Below the pieces are notes generated by a model. That model did not search any database, was not told where the DNA came from, and saw nothing but the letters and a program-made list of their open reading frames with translations. From Zingiber officinale (taxonomy: Eukaryota > Streptophyta > Magnoliopsida > Zingiberales > Zingiberaceae), in the NCBI RefSeq assembly GCF_018446385.1, contig NC_055990.1, positions 27,985,891 to 28,049,890 of the forward strand: a stretch of DNA of 64,000 bases, given 5' to 3'. Below, one piece after another: positions 11,193-21,915 of this stretch. How positions within the stretch are numbered: the first letter of the stretch is position 1; each line of letters begins with the position of its first letter. The translations under genes and the position numbers were made by a program.

Positions 11193-12426
11193 TGTTGGAT
11201 CGAGACGCGCAAGAGGGGGGGGGGGTGAATAGCGCTCGCGGCTATTTCGTTCGATTCGTAAAACACTCGAGTAAAGACGCAGCGGAATAAAAACAAACAA
11301 CACAAAGACACAGGTCAATTTTACTTCGTTCGGAGCCTAAGGCGACTCCTACTCGAAGGCCCGCGATCCTTGATCGCTTCCGGTGGGCAACAACTATAAG
11401 TTCGAAAGTATACAAAGATGATTTACAAGTAATGCAGTAAATAATCTTATACCGACAATGGAAAATACTAAATTGAAGCTTCGGGTTGTCGGTGTCGAGT
11501 TGCAGCACTTCGGGACGAGTTCGTTAGCAGCTAAATGCAGAAGGAAGACTTGAATGTTGATGTACTGAGCTGCTGGTCGAACCCCCTTTATAAACAGTGT
11601 TCAAGGCGCCTTAAACAAGCTCCAAGGCGCCTTAAACGAGAATTTTATCCCGATCTGCTCGCTGGGATAATCCTTTGACTGTCGCGACCTGAAGGCGCCT
11701 TAAACCCTTTCAAGGCGCCTCCAAGCTGTCTAAGCCTTAAGCCTGCTCTTCGCGCCAGCTCAGGATTTTGAACCCGAGGCGCCTCCAAGTCCCATGGAGG
11801 CGCCTCGGACACTGTTCATCCGAGGCAAATCTTCGTTATTTTGTACCTGCAAGATATGTTAGTCCCAAACAACATCCTGCAACACAAAGTTAGCACAAAA
11901 TAACAGTATGGATAATAAAGAATGTTTAAGACAGTCTCCGGACTGTCCGGGTCTGACTTCGGATTTCCTACCGGAAACCCTAGGTCGACCTGACGCCTAC
12001 TGTTCCCTCTACAGGGAACGCGTCCTCACCTACTCCACTCAGGAGATTTACCTGCTGCCAGTACGATCCTCCAGATTGACTGGACTTTTGCTCAGCACTC
12101 AACGCTTCCAGACTTTCTGCTGGACGTCCGCTTCCCGGCCAGTCCAGTCTTTCACCTGATTCGCGACACCAGGACTTTCCACCTAGGGTTACCACCCCCT
12201 AGGACTTTTGCCTGAAGTCATCGACCTGCCAAGACTTTCCCATAGGGTTACCGCCCCCTATGACCTAGGGTTACCACCCCCTAGGGTTTATCCCTTTGCC
12301 TAACCGCAGCTAGAACTTTCCTGAAATCCTCAAGTAGACTTGTTAGAATACAAAACACCTTAACTTTGAATTCATTTGCCATTATCAAAACACGAGTTCG
12401 ATCGTTGGATGCTTCCCGCACCAACA
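11193..12426 (-). repeat. 5' LTR of the nonautonomous element
   Basis: It starts TGTTGGATCG and ends CGCACCAACA and pairs with 3181-4460. At 1234 bp it is 46 bp shorter, from one less GACCTAGGGTTACC unit and a deletion near 11728. Several point differences suggest moderate age; a percentage needs alignment. Confidence 0.92.
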
Positions 12427-12529
12427 CGCCTATCCTCCTACCCCAAATTATAAGTGGGGGAGATCAATACTCTCATCTCCCTGAGACAATCCAGAGGAGG
12501 GATCCCTGCCGATTACCACACTGCGTCAC

Positions 12530-12690
12530 ACTGTCCATGAGCGGACCAACGGAGCCAAACAGAGCAAAACCCATATGCCAGCTACCACGCTGCGTCACTA
12601 GGCCAGCGGAGCCTAACAGAGCAGAACTGTTTGCCGGCTACGACGCTGCGTCACTAGACCAACGGAGCCTAATAGAGCAGAACTGTCACA
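12530..12690. repeat. Sub-repeats in solo LTR B
   Basis: Three imperfect copies of a ~70-bp unit contain a GCTGCGTCAC word followed by an (A/G)CGGAGCC-type segment. In reverse complement they match the GTGACGCAGCGTGTAGCAC units of LTR D at 63540-63635. The rest of 12691-14466 is LTR sequence, with a C/T-rich exon-like stretch at 13980-14330. Confidence 0.7.
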
Positions 12691-14471
12691 CACCCTGCCT
12701 GATATACCACTAACCCATGAGTGGTGGTGTGTGCAGATCCATGTAACTGGCGACGTGCTCAACAATAATGGAGCCGACTATCGCACAGCATGCAATCATG
12801 CGAAATGGTGCATGACACTAACCATAGAAATATCCTGATCCTATCTACCTCCATAAAAATACGTACCATATACATGGATCAAATAATATGATCTAGGTAC
12901 ACATATCAGGTATGGTATCTAAATAGTCCGGTATATCATAAAGCATGGCATGCCACTACCTCCATAATATAAATAATAAACAGGGCATGAACGCTAACCA
13001 AGTAACAGACAAATCATGCTCGAAGACAAATAGTGACATGCCAATATAGATATAAACATAATTATTACTACTTGCTAAAATCTACTAAACATATCAACAA
13101 GACATATCAAAATAGATAGGTCAAGGTACCCGCCTCCAATATAGATCGAGCTAATCAACCTCTATCTCAAAGTGCTCGTCCCGAATCAGAATCTTGTAAT
13201 AAATCATACGGTTAAGCTAAGTTTTTATTTTAAACAAAATAGCTAAACCAAAATCCTTATTTACCAATAACCCTAATTCATTTATTCTCGGTTAACTAAC
13301 AATTCGGATCTAACCGCAGCTTAGACTAAACCCGGCCCTTTAACCCTAGTTAAATATAACACAACGTTCAACTAGGGTTAATTATTCCATCATACGAGTT
13401 AAACCTAACAAACCAGATGAATAACAACTAACCATGTAAATCCAAATTATACCTACTTCCACACATAAATCTAAACAATCTACACATGATCCATTATCTA
13501 ACTACAATACATAGCCAAATTCCTACACCATACCTCAAACTCAGCCGCTGTTGAACAAAGAACAAGGTGAGTTGTTGCTAGATTGAGTGGCTGGACCAAG
13601 AAAACTCCACGGAACAAGACTCCCTGCTGGAATTCTTCACTGTTCGTTTCAAGGTGAGATCAAAAGTGGAGATCACGAGTCAGATCAAGGAATAGAGGCC
13701 AAGAACTCAAATCCGCAGCTTGCTAAACCACCTACCTTAAGGATCGCTGCTAGGTGGCGTCGCTCGGTCCAATCCGGCCAGCAGAAAAGGGGAAACGCAC
13801 TATGAGCAGCACGAGGTGAGGAAAGGGAAGGTCGATTTGGTCGGGAGATGACACGAATCCAGCCTCCGTTGTGCCCTAGTCATCGTACCGTCGACGATCG
13901 TCGCTGAAACTCCCGAAACAGAGATCTCTCGGCCGAATACTGCTAGGTCTTCCTCGGCAACGTCAAGCTCCGGTGACTTCACTGGCTTCCGTCGAGCTCC
14001 GGTGACGAGCTCCTCTGGCCTCGGTGTTGAGTCATCCGAGAGAGAGACAGAGAGAAGAACGAGAAGAAGAGGGAATTCGGTGTGGCAGCAACGGGAAGAG
14101 GAAAGGTGCCCGACTTCCCTTCTGCCGAGGCTTTGTACGCGTAGGGGAGAACGAAACCGATGCGAGCGGCGGCGGCGACGACGCGTCGGTTGGGAAGAGA
14201 AGGAGAAACGGATGGAGGGTGAGTTGTGGCTCGCGGGTCGGGGAAAAAAAACGGCGATGGGAGAAGAAAGAAAATAAAAGAAAAAAAGAAAACAAAAGAA
14301 AACAAAACTTTTCCTCGTTAAAATAGGGTAATCTAAATAGGGTTTTCTGGGGCCTAATATTTGATCCCCTTAAACTCGTCATACACGCTCGAAAAAATTT
14401 CCAGAAAATTTCTAAAATTTTCAGAAAATTCCCTTATGGTTATTCACCCATTTTCGGTATTTTACATAAAT

Positions 14472-14600
14472 ACAACTTAAAATCATTGCTCAAGATCAAA
14501 GTAATGTCTCCTATAGCTTTCGCAACAACTCTTGCTCCGTTCCCAAGTCTCAAGAAGGTCTCACCCTCTCTGAGTCAAAGTAATGTCTCCTATGGCTTAA
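14472..14600 (-). pseudogene. Copia protease-integrase linker fragment
   Basis: Minus-strand translation gives LRLGNGARVVAKAIGDIT and then a segment that runs in frame into the part resuming at 2150. A partial duplication of the GTAATGTCTCCTAT-containing segment (14502-14516 and 14580-14594) has replaced the protease, so the D-T/S-G active site is missing. Bases 14596-14600 (CTTAA) are the left flank of the Sirevirus insertion. Confidence 0.8.
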
Positions 14601-16361
14601 TGTTGGGATCTTAGATGGCTAGAGGGGGGGGGTGAATAGCTCCTTTAAAAACTTAAACGAAAACTTCTACACAGATAATCGTTAGCACAGCGGAATTAGA
14701 CAACTAAAAGAGAGAAAAACATAAGCACACTAACACTAGAATTTACGAGGTTCGGGGATAACTTGCCCCTACTCCTCGGCGTGTCCGTAAGGTGGACGAC
14801 TCCTTGATCTTCGGTAGATCGCACCCCGGATAAATTCCGGCTAAAGATCCTCCTTCTCGGTGGAGTAACCTCTCCACAAAGATCACAAGAGTAGATTTGA
14901 AAGTGAAGCACAATTACTTACAGAGTGTGGCTAAAGGATTGAACAGTTTAACTTACAGCCACGAAGCAGAAAAACAACTACAGGAGGAATCAGCCAAGAG
15001 CTCAACGAAAACGCACAGCCTCTTGCTTGAACGACAGAGAGAGTTTTTCCAGAGTGTTTTTCATCCTCTCCTCTTCCTCCTTCTTATTTCTCTGCTTTCT
15101 TCACTGCGTTTGCCTGCATCGAATCACTGCAAACCAGTAGCGTATCACTGTCGCCAAACCAGGCGTCGCCAATCACGCTTCTTCCTCATCTGAACTCACA
15201 CCAATACCATCCTTGGTCTTCACTGGTGTCTCTGAGCTCGAACCAATAAGGAAGAGTCAAGCTGATCGCAGCCAGTGAACCAACTGAACAAGCCAGTGAA
15301 CGTTGACGCTTCTTTTGCACAATTTGCAGCGATAACCAGTAGAAAAATCATTTTGTTTTATTCCTTTGATAGTCATTGATTTGAATTCAAACATCACCAT
15401 GGTACCTGCAGCCTGTAACTCAAAAAGCTCACAAGCAGATGTTAGATCAGATGCATCAGAAACGAGTCAGAAATCACAGAGAAGTAGCAGGAGACATGCG
15501 ACATCGCGTGGATCGGCCGCAGACCGATCCATTGCTCGGACCGATCGAGATCGGTCCGGGAAGATCTGATCGATCGTGGACCGATCAGACTATGTGGATC
15601 GGTCCACGCACGCTCCACCCTTTCTCGGCGTTTCGATCACTTCTTTCGATCGGTGCGTAGACCGATCGATAACCCACAAAATGCTTCAGGGTTACCGATC
15701 GGTCCACGATCGATCGGTTAACCACGTATAGGTTACCGATCGGTCCACGCATCGATCATTAACCTAATGTTTCGTGGATCCCGATCGGTCACCGCATCGA
15801 TCGATAGCCCACGTATTTAGTTACCGATCGGTCACCCGACCGATCGGTGATCTTGAGTATCGATCGGTCCGGACCGATCCAGACGACATCACTGGATCGG
15901 TAGACCGATCCAACGCTACCGAGTGAGTTTTGCAGCTTTCCAGCCCGAAACCCTGAGGTCTTCCTGGTCCCGAGACCGAGCTACCGAGCCCTCTCTGACC
16001 TAGTCCGGAGAACGAGCTACCGAGCCCTCTCCGACCTCATCCGGTCCAGAGAACGAGCTACCGAGCCCTCTCCGACCTCATCCGGTCCAGAGAACGAGCT
16101 ACCGAGCCCTCTCTGACCATTCCGTGCCAAGTCACCATACTTGGACTTTTCCCGTGCCAAGCTCCCTGCTTGGACTTTTTACCAGATGTCTGGTCAACCT
16201 TGACCCATCTGGATTTCCCTTGCCTGGCTTCACTCACCAGGACTTTCCCTCCCAACTGATCAACCTCGATCAGTAGTCATTCTGAGTTAAATTAATATCT
16301 GATACAAACTTAAATCAGTGTCAACATCAAAACAACAGCCAGGTCAGACTGTATCAACAAT
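14601..16361 (-). repeat. 3' LTR of the Sirevirus
   Basis: It starts TGTTGGGATC and ends CTGTATCAACA. It is nearly identical to 24442-26166 for the first ~900 bp and the last ~430 bp, but diverges strongly with many small indels between about 15497 and 15900, where GATCGGTC/GACCGATC motifs cluster. Near 15960-16130, ~36-bp units with GAGAACGAGCTACCGAGCCC repeat. Confidence 0.93.
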
Positions 16362-16376
16362 CTCCCCCTTTTTGTT
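16362..16376 (-). other. Polypurine tract
   Basis: The coding strand reads AAAAAGGGGGAGAT against the 3' LTR. Further CTCCCCCT tracts (16453, 16513, 16560, 16616) lie in the 3' noncoding stretch 16377-16885, which holds no gene. Confidence 0.9.
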
Positions 16377-16885
16377 GTTTGACAACACGATTTAAGTTTA
16401 GATCAGAATTGTTCAAATTTTCATAATTTTAGGGGAATCAAGATCCTCCCCCTAAGACAGATACAGTACCATGTAAGAATAGGAGACTCATGATTTTAGG
16501 GGAATCAAGATCCTCCCCCTAAGACAAACTTTCATTTAATTCTAAACTTAGTTACCTTCTCCCCCTTTGTCAAACACCGAAAAGGTGCGAACCAAGTAAG
16601 AAAATGTTAAAAGACTCCCCCTTAACCCATACTGTTTTCTTTCTTAATCCCCCAAAATGCCTCTAAGTGTATTACGAGACAGTGATAAAGAGATAAAGGA
16701 CAAACAGGACATGCAAGTGAACAGCATATTAATATCCAATAGAAAATGAAGCATAATAAAGAGCAAGCAAAAAGAAAACGGAGTAGCATAAATACAGGAG
16801 TAGCATCAGAAGTGCAAACATCCAGGTCAGTCATAAAGACTAACAAATAACATCCAAAATACAGACAGCCAACAAACAAACTGTA

Positions 16886-18223
16886 TCAATCAACATCCTC
16901 ACACTGAGGAATATCACCATCATCGGCAGGAGGGGTGAAATCCTGAGGCGGCATGCCGGAGGATGAATAGCCTGGGTAAGACTGCGGAGGCGGGTAGCGT
17001 GCCATCCATCCGAGTAGCAACTGCTGTGTCACCACCTGATGACTGCGCATATCATCGAAGCGCTGGTCAATATGCCCGCGCAGGTCATCGTAGCGCTGGT
17101 CAATCTGTATGCGTAGTCCATCGAACTCAGCAGTCACCATCTCCTCGTGACGATCAAATCGGCTCTCCAACTCAGCGATCTGCCAGCGCAGGTCTGGATC
17201 CGCCTCGCCAATGTCAGCAGGAGGAGCAGCAACAGGAGCAGCTGCAACCTGTCGTGGAGGTCCCCGTGGTAACTCACCTAAAGCTCTCCCATCCTTCCAC
17301 TGAACATCCCCATTTTTCCCTATGATTCCAGACTTGGAAAATGCCCGTTTCCCAAGTCGGCAATCCTGCCTGACCATTTTGATTATTCTACCCTTAGAGA
17401 CATCAACCTGAAGAGACTCAAGCCAATCGGTAATTATATGCCCATAAGGCATATAAATAGTGAAGCCGCTAGGCTGAGAATATGATATGATCGAGGAGTA
17501 GATGCTCGACATGATATCAAAATCGAGACGCCGACGTAAACCATAAAGCATAAGACAATGATATGATCGGATCTCAGATAATGGTTTAGATGTGATAGGT
17601 AGAAGGCAGTTCGTGACAATTTTAAAAAGAATGTAATCTTGAGGAGATAATCTCAAGGCTGCAAAAGTAGGGAAGTCAACATCTAGCTCATCTAGCCCTT
17701 GTCTAGGTTGTCTGAAGAAGTACTCATATATATCGTCAGGTGAGATATCAAACGGTGGAGGTAACTGATCTGGTAAGTCAGGAAATATCGAAAAGACATC
17801 ACCGGAACACCTCCGACAATTGAGATACTCAAAGAAAGATGAGATACTGAAATTAAGAGTCCGCTTAGCAACTCTTGTTTTAAAACCTTGATCATTAGTC
17901 TCATGAAGGTTATTATAGAACTCAGAGACCAAGTCATAGTTGATATCCCGTTCCAAGTAGACTAGTGAATCGAGTCTGTAGTATGCTATGATTTCGGACA
18001 CTTGTGGGCAAAATTCGTCCATGAATTTTCTATCCACGGACCTACAAGGGAGTAATTTGAATGTCCTTTGTTGAAAAGCTTGCTCAGATTGGCGGTTTGG
18101 GAATCTACTGGAACTAGCTGGTTGGGGTCGAGAGGGAGCAGGAGAAGTTTTGGATTTGGATGTCTTGGTTGGTTCCTTAGAGGTTCCCTCACCATCAGTG
18201 GGTTTCTTCCTAAGGGGACACAA
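16886..18223 (-). CDS. ORF3: transposon-associated protein with C-terminal coiled coil
   Basis: A complete 445-codon frame lies between pol and the 3' LTR. The basic, serine-rich first ~50 residues (KKPTDGEGTSKEPTKTSKSK) look like a nuclear-targeting or nucleic-acid-binding tail. A globular part follows with landmarks shared with the ORF at 5580-6839: FYNNL, DYILFKIVTNCLLPITS and MPYGHI. Residues ~350-400 form a heptad-rich region containing three RFD/RYDDLR-type repeats, likely a coiled coil. No signal peptide or membrane span is evident. It resembles proteins annotated as 'putative plant transposon protein' (family named from memory). The role is unknown; the position matches the env-like ORF of SIRE1. 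Confidence 0.78.
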   Translation of the reverse strand: MCPLRKKPTDGEGTSKEPTKTSKSKTSPAPSRPQPASSSRFPNRQSEQAFQQRTFKLLPCRSVDRKFMDEFCPQVSEIIAYYRLDSLVYLERDINYDLVSEFYNNLHETNDQGFKTRVAKRTLNFSISSFFEYLNCRRCSGDVFSIFPDLPDQLPPPFDISPDDIYEYFFRQPRQGLDELDVDFPTFAALRLSPQDYILFKIVTNCLLPITSKPLSEIRSYHCLMLYGLRRRLDFDIMSSIYSSIISYSQPSGFTIYMPYGHIITDWLESLQVDVSKGRIIKMVRQDCRLGKRAFSKSGIIGKNGDVQWKDGRALGELPRGPPRQVAAAPVAAPPADIGEADPDLRWQIAELESRFDRHEEMVTAEFDGLRIQIDQRYDDLRGHIDQRFDDMRSHQVVTQQLLLGWMARYPPPQSYPGYSSSGMPPQDFTPPADDGDIPQCEDVD

Positions 18224-18544
18224 TGGGAAAAATGAAAAGCACAGGAGCCACCAACAATTAAGAACCGAAACAACAGAACAACAGATTCAGTGAGAAACAT
18301 AATGCCAAGTTCTAGAGAGGTAAGAAGTTACCTTGGTGCCATTTGAACTTTAGACTAGGGCTTCCGAGGGTTAGAGCTTCGGGTAGGGTTTGGCGTGCAA
18401 GGAGAAGAGAAAAAGGGTGAACTGGTGGGGAGAGTCGGCTAGGGTTCACGTGAACGAAGAAAAGAAGGGATCGGGAGGTTTTAAGGGTTTAGATGGGTGT
18501 ACAGTGAAGAAATGATCGGACGGTTGTCCGATCAGAAGGTGTCA

Positions 18545-18805
18545 GAAGCCTCCTGATCGGTCCCTGGACCGATCCAGGAACATCCTGATCGGTCCACGGA
18601 CCGATCAGAAGACGATCAGTACGATCAGCGAGCTTCCTGATCGGTCAGTAGACCGATCAGAGATTGATCAGTGGCTTTTTGTGCCGAATTGATCTGATCG
18701 GTCTCCGGACCGATCAGGGATCTCTCTGATCGGTTTGTGGACCGATCAGAAAGGGATCAGTAGCGTGCTAGACTGACTTGATCGGTCCGTAGACCGATCA
18801 GTGTC
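18545..18805. repeat. GATCGGTC-N4-GACCGATC dyad array upstream of ORF3
   Basis: Six dyads of ~20 bp (GATCGGTC, four variable bases, GACCGATC, with occasional mismatch) lie 20-60 bp apart. The central bases vary (CCTG, CACG, AGTA, TCCG) while the arms are kept, as expected if the arms are recognised. The same dyads occur in the LTRs (15520-15910, 25350-25710) and in the solo LTR at 37940-38215. Bases 18224-18544 and 18806-19479 around it hold no gene. Confidence 0.85.
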
Positions 18806-19479
18806 TGATTTCTCCCGTAATTTCAGTAACTGAAAGTTGTAATTCCGGTAACTGAAAGCTGTAATTTCAGTAACTTGTGTTCGATAATTCGTGGAAGTTT
18901 CTCTAGGAAAGCTTCCATGTTCAGAGCCTAGAACCTACAAGCATAACTCTTACCTAAAAGTTATGGTCTGAACTTGTTTATAGTCTTAAGGTTTCAGATT
19001 CTTATCAAACAAAAACCTCACACTAACTCCAACCATATGGGGTTCTGTCTTCTTGGTCCTTAAGAGTTCAAAACTCATTTCTATGATCAGGTTCAAGTTT
19101 GTCAAAATATAAACAACTTGTCCTAATTTTCAAGCAAGGCACGAAAGCTGAAATTCTTGATCCTTGTTATGTTTAGTTTCAAGTTTGTCAAAATATATCC
19201 AAGTTGTTATTATTTCCTTTAATACCCTATCGTTTTATCAATCAAAGTCATGACTTGAACCAAGCAATAATACCAATCAACACATCAACCATCAACCATG
19301 ATTAGAAAATTTCTAGGCAAAAGTCCAACCAAGATTCCTTGGTTGGAATATATGAGTAAGATCTAGGAGCCAAATACACATGAATTATGTAATGGCCTTC
19401 CCCATACTCAATTAATGTCTCTTCAACCTAATTATTCAAGGGATGCATGATACATTTTGAATAATTGGGTTGATCCTAC

Positions 19480-19541
19480 CATCTCACCCCATTTCTAGCA
19501 AACAAAAATATTTTGTTAAACCTTATAGTTTGTGTGAGATG
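19480..19541 (-). other. Conserved inverted repeat CATCTCAC...GTGAGATG
   Basis: Eight-base arms at 19480-19487 and 19534-19541 are perfectly complementary around a 46-base loop. It lies 82 bp downstream of the pol stop. The stem word is shared with two sites in the element at 3181-12426, although the loops are unrelated. Confidence 0.6.
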
Positions 19542-19622
19542 TTCCCAAGTTGCCCAAATTATTGTCCCAATTACTCTTGTCATTTTAATAGTCCTTATTG
19601 ATCATGGTGAAGTTCTAATGAC

Positions 19623-20753
19623 CTAAGGAGCCAAACACATTCCCAACTCCCTCCTTAAATGACTAAATTCATTCTCCGGAAGGGGTTTGGTGAAAATGTC
19701 AGCTAGGTTTGACTTTGACTCCACATATGTGAGCACAATGTCTCCCCTAGCTACGTGATCTCTTATGAAGTGATGACGCACCTCAATGTGTTTGGTCCTC
19801 GAATGATGGACTGGATTTTTAGTTAGGTTGATCGTGCTAATGTTGTCACATAGCACTTGTACACCCTTATAGGAAAGTCCATAATCCTCTAGAGTGTGAA
19901 TCATCCACAACAATTGTGATACACTCTCTCCCATGGCAATGTATTCAGCCTCGGTCGTGGAGAGAGCCACACAATGTTGCTTCCGACTTGACCAACTAAC
20001 TAATGATGAACCTAAAAATTGGCAACCCCCACTAGTGCTTTTCCGATCCAGTTTGCACCCAGCATAATCGGAATCGGTATAGCCTATCAAGTCAAAAGAC
20101 TCTGTACGAGGGTACCATAGACCTACTCGAATTGTGCCCTTAAGGTATCTCAATATTCTCTTAACTGCAATTAAATGAGATTCCTTGGCACAGACTTGAT
20201 ATCTAGCACACATGCCCACAGCAAAAAGTATGTCTGGTCGACTAGCTGTGAGATATAGAAGACTACCAATCATGCTTCTATATTGCATTAGATCAATTGG
20301 TTTTCCACTCTCATCATTGTCAAGGCGAGTGCTTGTCGCCATTGGAGTGGACATTTCCTTAGAGTCACTCATATTGAATTTTCTAAGCATCTCTTGTGTG
20401 TATTTCGTCTGATGGACATAAATGCCATCTCGAGTTTGTTTGATTTCAAGTCCGAGGAAGAATGTCAACTCTCCTACTAGACTCATCTCAAACTCACTTT
20501 CCATGTGAGAAATAAATTCATTTAAATAGACCTTGTTATTTGAGCCACAAATTATGTCATCGACATACACTTGGGCTACGAAAATGTTTTCACCATCTCT
20601 ACGCAGAAATAGTGTTGGGTCTATTTGGCCTCTTACAAAGCCCTTTTCTAGTAAATAAGTTGACAGCCTTTCGTACCAAGCTCGAGGTGCTTGTTTAAGC
20701 CCATAAAGAGCTTTCTTGAGCTTGTATACGTGGTTTGGAGCTTCGGTACTCAC
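19623..20753 (-). pseudogene. pol: Copia reverse transcriptase (palm to end) and RNase H
   Basis: The 376-codon open frame begins at the RT block before KKALYGLKQAPRAWYERL. It contains the catalytic YVDD (VAQVYVDDIICGS), the FFLGLEIKQ block, and LKGT. RNase H follows with TDSDYAGC, TEAEYIA and the terminal KSNLADIFTKPLP. The product copies element RNA to DNA in cytoplasmic particles. It is in a different frame from the preceding segment because of a one-base deletion near 20815. It would be functional only in a polyprotein, so it is called broken. Confidence 0.93.
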
Positions 20754-20800
20754 AAACCCCGGGGGTTGTTCAACATAGACCTCTTCTTTAATGAAGCCAT

Positions 20801-21847
20801 TTAAGAAGGCAGATTTACATCCATTTGATAGAGCTTGAAACCTCTATGTGCAGCAAAAGCTAGCATCAAACGAATGGATTCTAATCGGGCCACGGAAGCA
20901 TAAGTCTCATCATAATCGAGACCTTCGACTTGACTATAGCCCTTGGCTACAAGTCTTGCCTTGTTTCTTACAACTTCTCCCTTTTGATTTAACTTATTTT
21001 TGAAGACCCATTTAGTTCCAATAATGGTGGTCTTCTTAGGTCTAGGAACTAAGTCCCACACTTGGCTCCTTTCAAATTGACCTAACTCATCTTGCATAGC
21101 TATGATCCAATCAGGATCGTGCAATGCCTCATCAACTAATTTTGGTTCAATCTCTGAAATCAATGCGACTTCATTAGACTCATTTCTAAAGAATGACCTA
21201 GTCCTAACCCCTTGTTGGATATCTCCCACAATTTGGTCTTGGGGATGACTAGTGGTTATCCTAGATTGTCTTGGTGTTGGTGGTGCCTCATGAATGGTCT
21301 CACTAGGCACAGGCAAGGACTCAATATCAGGCAAGGGATCAACCGGAGCCCTTTGTTGCCTTTGCTCATCGTCATCAGAGTCAACCTCGACTCTTTCTTC
21401 ATTTTGATCATTCAAACTTAGACTTCTAAGTTCAAGTTGAATTTCTCCTACATCCCTTGATTGATCATTTGATTTAGGGATTTCTTCAAAAGTTACATCA
21501 GAGGACTCTTCAATCAATTTAGTCCGATTGTTGTAGACTCGATAGGCTTTGCTGGTGAGCGAGTACCCGACCAGTATCCCTTCATCAGCCTTGGCCGAAA
21601 ATTTTCCAAGATGGTCCTTGGTGTTCAAAATAAACACCTTACAACCAAACACCCTAAGATGTTTAATTGTAGGTGGTTTCCCAAACCAAAGTTCATGAGG
21701 AGTCTTTCCTAAAAACCTATGTATCAAGATTCGGTTTTGCACATAGCAAGCTGTATTCACAGCTTCAGCCCACAAGTAACTCGGTAGTGAGTACTCATTG
21801 AGCATGCTTCGTGCAGCCTCTTGTAAGACTCGGTTCTTTCTCTCCAC
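20801..21847 (-). pseudogene. pol: Copia integrase C-terminal half to RT N-terminus
   Basis: The 348-codon segment opens at ERKNRVLQEAARSML, the end of the integrase core, and continues through KTPHELWFGKPP and FGCKVF. An acidic linker follows, then the RT start with HDPDWIIAMQDEL and KTTIIGTKWVFKNKL. It ends at DVNLPS, where one A has been lost from an A run, so the frame leaves RT within the palm domain. The same polyprotein resumes in the frame that stays open to 19623. Confidence 0.92.
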
Positions 21848-21915
21848 AACCCCATTTTGCTGTGGGGTCCTTGGAGTTGAGAACTCATGTCTATACCCTT
21901 TTGCTTGACAAAATT

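Larger units (their letters stand above)
3181..12426 (-). mobile_element. Nonautonomous Sirevirus-like element: gag plus ORF3, no pol
   Basis: Two similar LTRs (3181-4460, 11193-12426) face a tRNA-Met primer site (11179-11190) and a polypurine tract (4461-4474). Flanking 5-mers are CGTCT (3176-3180) and CGCCT (12427-12431), a TSD with one transition. The interior on the minus strand runs gag (10942-9284), an inverted repeat (8649-8594), an AT-rich repeat block, a GGCGCC palindrome cluster, ORF3 (6839-5580) and a second inverted repeat. Protease, integrase, reverse transcriptase and RNase H are absent. It must depend on a relative such as the 14601-26166 type for mobility (inference). Confidence 0.9.
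2151..14466 (-). mobile_element. Solo LTR (copy B), about 3.07 kb net, holding a nested element
   Basis: On the minus strand it begins TGTAAAATACCG (14466) and ends GGGGTGTGACA (2151). A perfect 5-bp TSD, TAAAT, lies at 2146-2150 and 14467-14471. With the nested 3181-12426 element and one copy of its TSD removed, about 3065 bp remain and no internal coding domain is present, so this is a solo LTR. It shares its 5' end and its CACTCATGGGTAGTG-type motifs with LTR D (61722 on) and, more distantly, LTR C (48250-50530). The family is probably Ty3/Gypsy by LTR size and style, but no coding part is here to prove it. ORFs at 13800-14382 are low-complexity frames inside the LTR. Confidence 0.85.

Noticed and set aside
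13979..14382. Overlapping ORFs of 91-116 codons on both strands
   Set aside because: Purine/pyrimidine-biased LTR sequence with no domain; the matching part of LTR D keeps no common frame.
18545..18805. Regularly spaced palindromes resembling a CRISPR array
   Set aside because: Spacers are irregular, the dyads vary, no cas genes exist, and the context is a plant retrotransposon.
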